A DNA stretch of 64,000 bases. It comes from Closterium sp. NIES-65 (lineage: Eukaryota; Streptophyta; Zygnematophyceae; Desmidiales; Closteriaceae). A program made the translations under genes and the position numbers. Location: contig CANXME010000212.1 of the NCBI GenBank assembly GCA_948144175.1, positions 1,551,501 to 1,615,500 on the forward strand, given 5' to 3'. The notes under the pieces were generated by a model. The model was given only the letters and a program-made list of their open reading frames with translations. It made no database searches and had not been told where the DNA came from. This document shows positions 1 to 10,600 of the stretch, one piece after another (positions within the stretch are counted from its first letter, which is position 1; every line of letters starts with the position of its first letter).

Positions 1-473
1 CGCTACAGCCGGCCAGCCATGCTGTGATGGCTGAGCTGCTGGGGTTTCAGGGGGCGGAATTTCACTTCAAAGAATGGTGGGAATGAAGGGAGAATGGGCA
101 GAATGAAGGGAGAATGGGGAGAATGAAGGGAGAATGGGCAGAATGAAGGGAGAATGGGGAGAATGGTGAGAATGGGGAGAATGGTGACTGACTGGTGGAC
201 GTTGTGCTATAACCAGCCTGGCACTACAGCCGGCCAGCCATGCTGTGACGGCTGAGCTGCTGGGGTTTCAGGGAGCCGAATTTCACTTCAAAGAATGGTG
301 AGAGAATGAAGGGAGAATAGGGAGAAAAGGGAGAATGGTGAGAGATGGGAACTGTTACGCTACAGCCAGCTGGCTCTGAGGGGGCTGGTGGACCTGGCGC
401 TACAGCCCGCTAGCCATGCTGTGACGGCTGAGCTGCTGGGGTTCCAGGGAGCGGAATTTCACTTCGAGGAATG
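1..473 (+). repeat. Three tail copies of a channel exon with donor sites
   Basis: The peptide AELLGFQGAEFHF(K/E)EW followed by a donor occurs three times, ending near 76, 297 and 473. GAATG(G)-type minisatellite spacers lie between copies. The third copy has the best donor (GTGAGG). These are exon-tail copies lying downstream of the exon body. Confidence 0.7.
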
Positions 474-3400
474 GTGAGGATGAAGGGAGATGGGATGGCA
501 TGGGATGGGATGTGATGAGATAGGATAGCACAGAAAACCACTTCCCAGCACCCTTCCCTTCTGTCTATGCTCTCTCTCTTTTTTCACAGGAAGGAGCTGG
601 AGGGTCGCACCTTTGCAGAGGCGGTGTTTATGTTTGAGGACGCCGTGCCGTGCGGCGTGCAGCAGATGGTTGGCACGGAGGATGAGCGGACTATCATTAA
701 CCCACCTGGTGACACCGTGATTGAGGTGAGTGTGATTGAATCGAAGGGATGTAGTGTGACTGTAAGGGAGTGAGATTGGTTGGATGAAAGGAGAGTGATG
801 GAAGGGAGTGTGCCGTGTGGGATTGTACGGGGCGTGACGGATTGGATTGTGATTGAAGGGAGTGTGCTGTAGTGGGCATGGAGGATGAGAGGACGCTCAT
901 CAACCCTACTAGCTGTATTCCCCCCTTCACACTCTTCCCCACTCCCTCCTCACCCTCCTTTTCCTCACCTCTCGTCCGCGCCACATCAGCCCGGGGACCG
1001 TTTGCTGGTCATCGCTGAGTCAGCAGACAGCTACGCGCCACGTAAGCCGACCGCTGAGTCAGCAAAGGAGCGCGAGCTGGCGGAGAAGCGGCTGGCGTCG
1101 TTCGCGACGCCGTGGCACTACGACAGCCTGCCACGTGGCAACGTGAGGCGCCGCCACAACGTGCTGATTGCGGGCGAGTGGAGGGATGACGTGGCCGAGG
1201 CTCTCCTGCTTCTCAGTTCCAAGCTGGCTCCCCGTGAGTCTCGACTTTCAATACAGTCACACAGGTTTCGAGACTAGGTAGTTAGAAGTTTGAGAGGTTA
1301 GGTAGCTTCATTCTCTCCTTATGATGACGTAGCAGAGGCCCTCCTGATGCTCGGTGCCAAGCCAAGCTGGCTCCCCGAAAGTCTTAACTCGTTCATTCTG
1401 TGATAGATACAACATGTAGGTAGGAGCCTACGAAGTCAAGAGGCTAGTAGGTTTATTCTCTCCTCATGGCGTGGCACAGACAGACGTGAAAGAAGGAGTG
1501 TTTTGAGACGTCTCAAAACACTCCTTCTTTCACGAGCCTACGAGGTCAAGAGGCTAGTAGGTTTATTCTCTCCTCATGGCGTGGCACAGACAGACGTGAA
1601 AGAAGGAGTGTTTTGAGACGTCTCAAAACACTCCTTCTTTCACGAGCCTACGAGGTCAAGAGGCTAGTGGCTTTATTCTCTCCTCATGGCGTGGCACAGA
1701 CAGACCCTCCTGCTGCTCGGTGCCAAGCTGGCTGGCTCCCCGTGAGTTTCCTTCTTTCAATACAGTCACAGTCCGAGAGTCCCTATCCTATTAATCTCTT
1801 TTGGTAACATATGACATGCCAGAGGTTCCCTTTTCCTGCCCACCTTCCCCACACCTTGCCCTTCCCCTCCACACCCTTCCTCCACCCCCCCACTCCCTTC
1901 TATTCACCTCTCTGTCCCCCTCTGCCGCTCTCTACCCCCCATCTACCCCTGTCTAACCCCTTGTACCCCGTCTTTCGCCAAGCAGGCAGTCAGGTGGCAG
2001 TGATGGTCGCCTCTCCATCCCTCTCAGCGGCACAGCAGCGCCTCAACCCCTTTATCAAATCAGGCAGCCTCAACCTCAACCTCTCGCTCTGTGAGTCAGT
2101 CATTCATCGTGAGAGGGAGGGAGATAGCACAATCCGTGCCCGTTCTCAACCGACTTGTGTGAGTGATAGTGGAAACTTCAACACAAACCCTAGCATGTGT
2201 AGTCGAGTCAAGCAACCCTTCATCAAATCGAGCAACATCAAACCCCTCTGCACACCGGACGAGGGCCACCTGGGCTGCATGGCCGATCTGGAGAGGGTTC
2301 CTTCCTCTAGAGGCCTTCGACACTCTCATCGTGCTCGCCTCCCGCTCACACCACTCCCAATGTGTTCTCCCCCCTCTTCCCCCACCCCCTCCCCAACACG
2401 CCAGACCACGGGCACCTGGGCTCAATGGCCGATCTGGAGAGGGTTCCTCTAGAAGCCTTCAACACTGTTATCGTGCTTGCCCCCTGCTCGCACCACGCCT
2501 CACCCTTTCCCATTCCCCCTTCCCTTTCCTCCCCTTCTCCATCCAGACCACGGGCACCTGGGCTCAATGGCCGATCTGGAGAGGGTTCCTCTAGAGGCCT
2601 TTGATACTGTCATCGTGCTCGCCCCTCGCTCTCACCACGCCTCACCCACCGACCAGCCGCAGACGCGGGACGACGAGGGGGGAGCGGAGCGAGGGGAGGG
2701 TGGTGCTAGTGGTGGGGGTGAGGGGGGCGAGGGGGTGCTCATGCCGTCTGCTTCTGTCACTGCTATGATGATTCGGACGATTCAGCGGGAGCGGGGACAG
2801 GCGGGAGCAACAGTGCTTGCAGAGAGTGATTTTGCGGTGGAGGGGAGGGGAGAGGGAGGGGAGGAGGGCGGGGGAGAGGGGGAGGGGGAAGGGGAGGGAG
2901 GGACGGCGGCAGCGGCGGCGGCAGTGGAAGGGGATATAGTGAAGGAGGTGCAGGGGAGGTGGCTGACTGACAGTATTGATACGAATGCAGTGCACGCGAG
3001 GATTTTGGCTCAAACTGCCATGGACCCAGGTGGGTGTGGGTGGGTGCTGCTGCTGATGTGTGAATGAAGCCGTGTTGGGAAGGGGGAGGTGGAAGGGGAT
3101 ATGATGGGAGGAGGTGCAGGGGAGGTGGCTGACTGATAGTGTTGATACGAATGCAGTGCACGCAAGGATTCTGGCTCAAACTGCCATGGACCCAGGTGGG
3201 TGGGTGGGTGCTGCTACTGATGTGTGAATGGACCCAGGTGGGGGATGTAATGAAGGAGGTGCAGGGGAGGTGGCTGATTGACAGTGTTGATACGAATGCA
3301 GTGCACGCAAGGATTCTGGCTCAAACTGCCATGGACCCAGGTGGGTGGGTGGGTGCTGCTACTGATGTGTGAATGGACCCAGGTGGGGGATGTAATGAAG

Positions 3401-4069
3401 GAGGTGCAGGGGAGGTGGCTGATTGACAGTGTTGATACGAATGCAGTGCACGCAAGGATTCTGGCTCAAACTGCCATGGACCCAGGTGGGTGTGTGGGTG
3501 GGTGGGTGGGTGGGTGGGTGTGTGGGTGGGTGGGTGGGTGGTGCTGCTGATGTGTGAATGAAGCAGCGTTGGCGGTCAGGGGACAGAGGAGGTGCGAGAG
3601 AGGTGGTTGACTGACTGTGTTGATAGACAAGTGGTGCATGCGAGGATTCTGGTGCAACCTGCATATTGGACGAGATCGTGAGCGCGACCGTATAAGACGT
3701 CTCAAAACTCACACCCATCCCCTACCGGCGCCTCAACACGCAAACCCACCCTTTCCTTGCCATGCCAGATGTCGGCGGCGTATTGGACGAGATCGTGAGC
3801 GGGGCAGGTTCATCGCTCTCTTTGGAGGATGCCACTTCTTTCCTTGTGGACGGCGAAGCCCTCTCCTTCTTCGACCTGCAGGTTTGCGTGCATGGCCACG
3901 TTGTGCATACACACACGTCCACGCACACGCGCACACACTCACATCACATGGGCACACGCACACAGACATGCGAGCGCACCCCCACAGGCACGCACTCACA
4001 CACACATACACATAAACAAACACGCACACAAACAAGCATACACACACACACATACACACACACACATAC

Positions 4070-4100
<31 letters not shown>

Positions 4101-4498
4101 TACGCACACTCACACAAAATCACACACACGCACGCATGCACGCACGCACGCACTCACGCTCGCACGCATGCACGCGCGTACGTGCGTAAGAACCACCCAC
4201 ATACACACACATGCGCTCATCCATTTGTTTGGCCATATACCTCTACCCATTTGAATCCTTAAGTCGGTTTTTAGCCGACTCAAGGCTCATCATTCTAGTC
4301 AATAGTTTTCCTCCATCTTCTCTTCGTCGAATACACCTTCCTCTTACGGTATTGCAGAGTCGGGTTTTGCGCCGGCGGAAGCTGATGATTGCATACAACT
4401 GTGCTAATAATGGGGGCAAGTGGCAGCTAAACCCCCAGGATAAGAACAAGCCGGTGGTTTGGCGAGCCGGTGACCGTCTAGTTGTGCTGTCTTCATGA
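1..4498 (+). CDS. CASTOR/POLLUX-type ion channel, C-terminal part (5' end outside window)
   Basis: This gene encodes the NAD-binding/RCK-like C-terminal region of a CASTOR/POLLUX (DMI1) channel. Land-plant relatives are nuclear-envelope or plastid-envelope ion channels. Exons that join in frame are 1-76, 590-725, 990-1233, about 1983-2090, 2547-3029, 3769-3881 and 4358-4498. Recognisable pieces in order are ELLGFQGAEFHFKEW, DAVPCGVQ, PGDRLLVIAESADSYAP, a degenerate AGEWRDDVAEALLLL (family: CGWRRDIDDMI), VPLEAFDTVIVLA and the terminal WRAGDRLVVLSS, all in the family's order. The pore helices lie upstream of the window. An acidic, Gly-rich stretch (about 2680-2930) is unlike land-plant homologues. 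The acceptor near 1983 is AAG rather than CAG and could be misplaced. Every exon except the last two is accompanied by partial copies. Family assignment is firm; subcellular site and ion selectivity cannot be read from the sequence. Confidence 0.8.
1485..1534. repeat. 50-bp perfect palindrome, GACGTC centre
   Basis: The two 25-base arms meet at 1509/1510 with core TTTTGAGACGTCTCAAAA. It joins two direct copies of a segment of about 60 bp. Confidence 0.95.
1595..1644. repeat. 50-bp perfect palindrome, second copy
   Basis: It is identical to the palindrome 110 bp upstream, with its axis at 1619/1620, and again joins two direct copies. Confidence 0.95.
2253..2546 (+). repeat. Two acceptor-side copies of the channel exon that is intact at 2547
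   Basis: The head of the next exon, reading GHLG(S/C)MADLERVP, appears near 2259 and 2403 before the full exon at 2547. Each copy keeps a pyrimidine-rich tract and AG and breaks off shortly after the LEAFDTVIVLA equivalent. Confidence 0.75.
3110..3660 (+). repeat. Four donor-side copies of a channel exon tail
   Basis: The tail EVQGRWLTDSIDTNAVHARI plus its donor (CCCAG|GTGGGT) recurs near 3110-3197, 3247-3344 and 3392-3488, and more weakly near 3595-3655. A (GGGT)n run follows the third copy (3486-3540). Confidence 0.75.
3905..4195. repeat. CA-rich microsatellite in the channel's last intron
   Basis: About 290 bp of CACACA with occasional G, C and T interruptions. Apparent reading frames in it are low-complexity Thr/His or Val/Cys runs. 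Confidence 0.9.
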
Positions 4499-5107
4499 TG
4501 CATGCTTGAACCGAACTGGTCTTTTTAGGGCTGGATGAATGAAACAAGGCAATATTGATGTTGTAGCAACTTGATCGCTGATATGTTTACCAGATACATA
4601 CATGCTCAAAGGTGTGCTCTACCAAATTTGCAGGTACTATGGCTTGAATTGTCACTTCATGCTATGGCGTGTCTCAAAATTTTTGAAATCTGAGATTTGC
4701 GAACGAGCTCATGCGCTATATCGAGGAGCTTTTCAGTGAGACGTACCTTTCCAGCCTTCCCCTCCCCTTACTTCATCCCTTGACTGTATTTCGACTATCC
4801 AATCCATGCCATACGTGAAGTGAAGCATGCATGATTCGCCGTTGATACCCCGCCGAATTTACCACCGTCTCCGTGCTCGCCTCGCGACGCGAATCTCCAC
4901 CGCGAGCGGTTTAGATTCATCGTGCAACGCGCCAGTTTCGCAACTCCCTTGGGATTGTGGGATTGTTTCAAGAGGAATCGCCTTATCTGCTTAGCGGATT
5001 CTATTGTGAGGTGAATTCTGATTTCATCCGTTTTTCGCTGTGCGGATTTTCTTTTAGAGTACATCAGCTGAGGTGATCGATAATTGTTTTCGCCGAGAAC
5101 CTTTCGC
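4499..5107. other. Intergenic gap between channel and DUF218 gene
   Basis: No gene or repeat recognised. It must hold the channel's 3' UTR and the DUF218 gene's promoter; no confident TATA box or poly(A) signal was picked. Confidence 0.5.
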
Positions 5108-6931
5108 ATGATGGCTGCGGCAGTGACGGCGCGGTCCCCGTCGCACGCGTCGGCGTCAGGCGCTTCGGCGGGATGGTTGTGGCCGTTGATCGGCACGGCG
5201 GCGTCGATCGCGTTCGCCTCCGCCTTCTCGCTCACTCTCCGCATCCTGCGGGGACTCTCCGCGTCGCGAACCGCCGCGCTGCATCCTCCGCAGGTACGCG
5301 GTAGTTCTTTCTGATGCTTAGAGCCTTTCCAGGTCCGTCTTCAGCTCGCGGTTACCCCACGCTACGGCCTCCGCGTCCCGCACTGTTGCGCCACAGCCCC
5401 CCGCCCGCGCTACAGCCTCCGTGACCCGCGCTACAGCTTTCGCAGGTCGTGAGTGCTTGGCTTGCTGCTATTTCATGTGTTTCTCCCCGACCCATCCTCG
5501 TGCTGGGAGGGGTAAGGACATTGCCTGTGTGAACGACCTTGTGAGAAATTCCCCTCCCCTCCTGGTTCCCTCCCCCACTTACATTTCAAGAAGTATTTTT
5601 AATCGACTCAAATAATCCTCCTGGCTCCCTCCCGCCACTTCCATTTTCTTTCCCGAGCGTTACTGTCACATTCCGCACATCCGATCCTTGTTCTGCTATT
5701 CCATTCGTATTCCACCGCCCAATCCTAGTGCTGGAGGGAGACGGTATCGACTGTGCGATATACCTGCCGCTTTACATGACGCAAACTTGGTGCTGTTTCC
5801 CTGGATTCTTGTTGAAATTTTCAAGCCATTTTTGTGTTGCCTGGGAGAATTGTTACCTTGAACGACTGGCAGGAAATTCCATTCCCTCTCTTTGCTCTCC
5901 CTTCTCTTCCATTCCCTCTTCCTCACTTCCATTACTTTTGGCTTCCCTCCTGACCATTTTTGTGCTGGGAGGGGATTGCCAGCAGTGGGACGGGGGCGCT
6001 CATTCCTCTCCTTGCTCTCTCTCCTCCTTTATTTCCTCTTCTCACTATCTCCTGCCAGGCCATTCTTTTGTTGGGAGGGAATCGCTATCGGGAACGACTG
6101 GCAGGGAGATTCGCTGCCCTGTTGGCTAGCCCTGAGACAGGGAGTTCAAGTTGTGTCAGCAGCAACCACAGCGGTAACACAGGGGTGACTCAGGATAAAA
6201 GCACCGGCAGAAGAGATATTGCTTGCAGCAGCAGCGGCAGCGGCAGCGGCAGCAGCAGCAGCAGTGCTGCTAGCAGCCTTGCGTTTGATCCCATCTTCAC
6301 CTCTTCTCCCAAGCCTCTAGCCAACGGCACGCTCGACCCCCTCCCTCCCGCTCACGCCGCAGCATCCGGGAAGCTTCCGGTGTTCATCTCGTCGGGGAAC
6401 GACGACGCTGCTGACGTCATGATGCGGGAGGGAGTGGCTGCCGGACGGTTACGGGTGGATAACCACGCGTTGGACACGGTTACCAACTTCACGGAAATGT
6501 TACGCACGTTTCAACGGCTGAAAATCACGCATGTGCTGGTGGTTACGTCGGATTATCACATGCCGCGCGCGGCTATGATGGCCAGAATTGTGCTTCAAAC
6601 GCATGGGATTGCGTTCTCTACAGTCACGCTTCCGAGTAGACCAGAAATCTGCAAGAAAGGAGGGGCAAGCGCAACAACAGTCAAGTATGGGGCAAGGGAC
6701 AGAAGCGGTGCTGGTACAGGGGTTAAGGGAGGAGGAGGGGAGGAAGAGGAGGTTGAAGAAATCGAAGAGGAATCAACGTTGAGGTTGGAGAGGGACAGAT
6801 TACGAGGATTATTCTGGTTGGTTACTGGCTGCCACGGCGCAGAGTTTCTGAGGTTCACTCGCCCGGAGCGATACAGGTTGCACAAGCAAAAACCTCTTGT
6901 CGTGTGCCCGGTATCAAGGGGGCAGCTATGA
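5108..6931 (+). CDS. DUF218 (YdcF/SanA-like) membrane-anchored protein
   Basis: Two exons (5108-5293 and 6059-6931) join in frame to about 352 residues. The first exon carries one hydrophobic segment (GWLWPLIGTAASIAFAS), a likely signal anchor or targeting region. The second starts with AILLLGGNRYRERL, contains PVFISSGNDDAADVM and the family hallmark HVLVVTSDYHMPRA, and ends with LFWLVTGCHGAEFLRF. DUF218 proteins are widespread in bacteria and occur in plants; ElyC/SanA relatives act at the cell envelope, but the reaction is unknown. Oddities are a Ser-rich run after residue 90, a Glu-rich insertion (6730-6780), partial copies of the exon 2 head in the intron, and a degenerate copy of the gene's end just downstream. 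The start could also be the adjacent ATG at 5111. Confidence 0.75.
5480..6058 (+). repeat. Degenerate head copies of DUF218 exon 2 within the intron
   Basis: Motifs resembling the exon 2 start (GTGCTGGGAGGGG... GAACGACTGGCAGG) recur near 5495, 5726, 5825 and 5957 ahead of the intact copy at 6059. A sequence CCTCCTGG(T/C)TCCCTCCC... is also duplicated around a half-palindrome at 5595-5613. Confidence 0.6.
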
Positions 6932-7040
6932 GGGGAGGGGATCGCTGTGGTTGGTAACTGGGTGGCATGGCGCGGAGTTTTTTAGGTTCACTCGTCCGGA
7001 TTGACACAGGTTACACAAGCAAAAACCTCTTACTGTATGC
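6932..7040 (+). pseudogene. Degenerate duplicate of the DUF218 gene's 3' end
   Basis: Immediately after the stop, a sequence matching the last part of the gene is repeated (the GTTACTGGCTGCCACGGCGC region, then TTCACTCG and the CAAGCAAAAACCTCTT block). It has frame breaks and an early stop, so it is probably now 3' UTR. Confidence 0.75.
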
Positions 7041-7698
7041 GTGGCCGGTGTCAAGATAGAAGTGAATGTAGGGAAGTGTAGAATGACTTAGGACTAGTAC
7101 CGTACGAGTGTACCACCTGTCAGTATGTAGCTTCTCATTGTACAGTTGTGTGGATGTGTTCTTGTATTATCTCCTAGCACAAAGAACCCATGAATCCATA
7201 GCGAGGTTGTCTTGTCTAACTACACCATTTGTGCCGTCTAAATTGCAATGCTTACTCTATTGGAGACTGAAACACCTGATTTACTTTGCTCAATATCTCA
7301 GAAAGCCGAAGCACCCCGGTATGTCTGTATCGGGGAGTGGATGTCTCCTTGACTAGCATGAAGGGGCGACGCGATGCGATGTCCTCCGTCGTGCAGATCG
7401 AGGAACTGTAGCAGAGTGGCAGGATACCGTTCTACTCTAGCGGCATATCGTGTCAAGCTAGTAGCGCGTATCGCACCATGGCACTCTTTAGATGTCTCCG
7501 TGTTTCACGCAGGTAGGCTAGTTTCGCATAATCGCATACTACGACCGGCCTTCTTGTTTTGTGGCTGGTGTTCGTTTGCAAGAATCATCGCTCCGCGCCT
7601 GCTTCGTAACCAGACACACGGCATTTCGCCGCCTGAGTTTTTCCTCGTTGTAGACTTCCCACACTATCGTAGCAGCCGTTTCTTCTTTGAATCGAGTT
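7041..7698. other. Intergenic region upstream of the IPUT1-like gene
   Basis: No gene seen. It should contain the DUF218 3' end and the promoter and 5' UTR of the next gene. Confidence 0.5.
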
Positions 7699-10600
7699 AT
7701 GATTCATTATGTCTTCCTCGCGTGCGTGCTGGTCGTTGCGTCTCCGCAATTCGCGGCGGCGCGCACCACGGCATCAGCCGTGGCGATGGGTGACGTGGCA
7801 GAAGAGACAAAACGCGCCGCCCTAACCGTTCCACGCCACGTGTCAGCCGAACCCGTGGCCGCCGCGCCGGGCCAGGCTCCGGAATTCTCGCTGATGCGAT
7901 CCGACGTGGCGGCCAACGCGTCGTTTGCTTACGCGGCAATCCTGTACATGGGCACGCCACGTGACTACGAGTATTACGTGGCGACACGTGTCATGCTGCA
8001 GACCGTTCGACGCACGGGGACCGTCGCGGATCTCGTCGTGCTGGCATCTGAGGACGTGCCTGCCACGTGGACCAATACGCTGTGAGCGAACCCTCATCGT
8101 TCATTAGACTTCAACCTGGAAAATGTGATGCACGGAGTAAAGTAAATCAGATCGAATCTCGTCATTAATCGGTAGAAGCATCGCTCCCCTCTTCCTCTCC
8201 CCCGCCTCCCCCTCTGCCAGCAAGAAGGAGGGCGTGCGGGTGGTGCGGGTGAGCAACATCCCCAACCCTTACCGGGGCAGTGCTGCCTTCAACCCGCGCT
8301 TCCCCTTCGCCCTCAACAAGCTGCTCGTATGGCGGCTGAGGGAGTACTCGTGCTGCTGCTGGTGGTAACACCCTCTCCCTCTCCCTCTTCCCCCCTTTCT
8401 CCCCCTGTTCCGATCCTCACCTCTGCCAGCAAGAAGGAGGGCGTGCGGGTGGTGCTGAGCAACATGCCTGTCTTCAACCCGCGCTTGTGTGTCAGTCAGT
8501 GGTATCATCTCAACCTCCCTTCTTCAACCCCACTTTTGAGTCGACTCAAAAGTCAACTCGGGTGGTGCTGAGCAACATGCCTGCCTTCAACCGCGCTTGT
8601 GTGTCAGTCAGTGGTATCATCTCGAGCTGACTTTTGAGTCGACTCAAAAGTCAGCTTGTGTGTCAGTCAGTGGTATCATCTCAACCTCCCTTCTTCAACC
8701 CCACTCTCTCCCAATCTCCCCTCCCCCAGCAAGAAGGAAGGGGTGCGGGTGGTGGTGCGAGTCGGCAACATTCCCAACCCCTACCGCACCACTCCCTCTT
8801 TCAACCCGAGCTTCCCCTTCACATCATGTGTGCTTCCCCTTGCCCATATTAGCAAGAAGGAGGGCGTGCGGGTGGTGTGAGTGAGCAACATCCCCAACCC
8901 TTACCGCACCTCGTCGGCCTTCAACCCGCGCTTCCCCTTCGCCCTCAACAATCTGCTCGCGTGGCGCCTGAGGGAGTACAAGCGAGTCGTGCTGCTAGTG
9001 GTAACACCCCTCTTCCCCCGTCCCTCCTCTCTCCCTCTCCTCATCTCCCCCTGTTCAACAGCAAGAAGGAGGGTGTGCGGGTGGTGCGTGTGAGCAACAT
9101 CCCCAACCCCTACCGCAGCACTGCTGCCTTCAACCCGCGCTTCCCCTTCGCCCTCAACAAGCTGCTCGCATGGCGGCTGAGGGAGTACAAGCGGGTGGTT
9201 CTGCTGGACGCTGATAACCTTGTGATGAAGAATATCGACGAGCTGTTCCAGTGTGGCAGCATGTGTGCCGTCTTTATTGACCCGTGCATCTTCCATACCG
9301 GGCTCATTGTGCTTAAGGTGAGTCAGCTTATATCAGGAATAAACGTGGGCGGCGCCTGAGAGAGTACAAACGAGTCGTGCTGCTGGATGCAGATAACATC
9401 GTAATGGAAGAACGTGGATGACCTGTTTCAAAGTGGCAGCATGTGCGCCGTGTTCATTGACCCGTGCACCTTCCACACCGGGCTGATCGTACTCAAGGTG
9501 AGTGCGTGTGTTGTGGGAGTCCAAGCGGGTCGTGCTGCTGGACGCAAATAACATCGTAATTGAAGAACGTGGACGAGCTGTTCCTCTGTGGCAGCATGTG
9601 CGCCGTCTTCATAGACCCGTGCACCTTCGATACTGGGCTCGTTGTGCTTAAGGTGAGTCAGCTCATAAAGGGTATGTATGCTGACAACCTTGTGCTGAAT
9701 AATGTGGACGAGCTCTTCCTCTGTGGCAGCATGTGCGCCATCTTCATAGACCCGTGCACCTTCCACACCGGGCTCATTGTGCTTAAGGTGGCTTACTTTA
9801 CGTCCAACGACTGCGGCGGACGAGGAGGGCGATTGCGTGGTGGTTAGTCCACCGACTGCGACGGTTGCTGTGATAGAGCTCCGTCGTAGGAGGAGGAGGA
9901 CGACGACGTGGTGGAGTTTTTTGGAGGTGTCTCAGCCCGTCCTCCCGCATTAGGCTGGCATCCAGCCAGAGTGCCTCCAATGCTGTCAGTTGGCCACGTG
10001 CACCATGCTGGCGGACGTGATCGACCCACAAGCATTTAAGGCCAGAAACAAGAGTGCGGTCAACCCTCGCAGCTTCGCTATTCCTGCGTCGGTCATTTTT
10101 GTCTCACCAAGATAAAGTGGTTTAAGTACCTTCAGGCTGCTAATACCTTCCAGAGAAGCGCTCGTTGCACACGTCCTCCTCCTCCACCTCATCGTCTGAG
10201 GGAGTACAAGTGTGTCGTGCTGCTGGACGCCAATAACTTGGTCTGAAGACAGTTCGTGGATGAGTTGTTCCTCTATGGAAGCGTGTGCGCTGTCTCATAG
10301 ACCCATGCACCTTTCGTACGGGCCTGGTTGTTTTCAAGGATGCACCCTCCCTCTACTGACGGCTCACCAGGCCCCCTTCATGCTTTTCGCATTCCACCCT
10401 CCTTATCTTCCCCACAGCTCCCTTGCCCCCCCCCCCCCCTCAGCCGTCAGTGAAGGTGTTTAAGGACATGATGCAGCAGCTGTGTTCTCTCCCGTCACAC
10501 ACCCTTCTTTCCTACCCTTCCCTCCCCTCCCTCCTAACACCCCCGCCCTCCCTCCCCCCAGCCGTCAGTGAAGGTGTTGAAGGACATGATGCAGCAGCTG

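Larger units (their letters stand above)
1320..1750 (+). repeat. Degenerate exon-tail copies and palindrome-joined direct repeats in a channel intron
   Basis: Copies of the tail of exon 990-1233 recur near 1325-1375 and 1705-1743. Between them a segment of about 60 bp (near 1423, 1533 and 1643) is repeated three times, with a 50-bp palindrome between successive copies. Confidence 0.75.
8216..9061 (+). repeat. Four acceptor-side copies of IPUT1 exon 2
   Basis: Heads of exon 2 (KKEGVRVV..SNIPNPYR, FNPRFPFALN) begin near 8218, 8429, 8729 and 8852, before the intact exon at 9062. Copies are truncated; the first and fourth reach the LREY region. Two palindromes sit between copies. Confidence 0.85.

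Noticed and set aside
3733..4262. Thr/His- and Cys/Val-rich frames
   Set aside because: They are products of a CA microsatellite in an intron of the channel gene.
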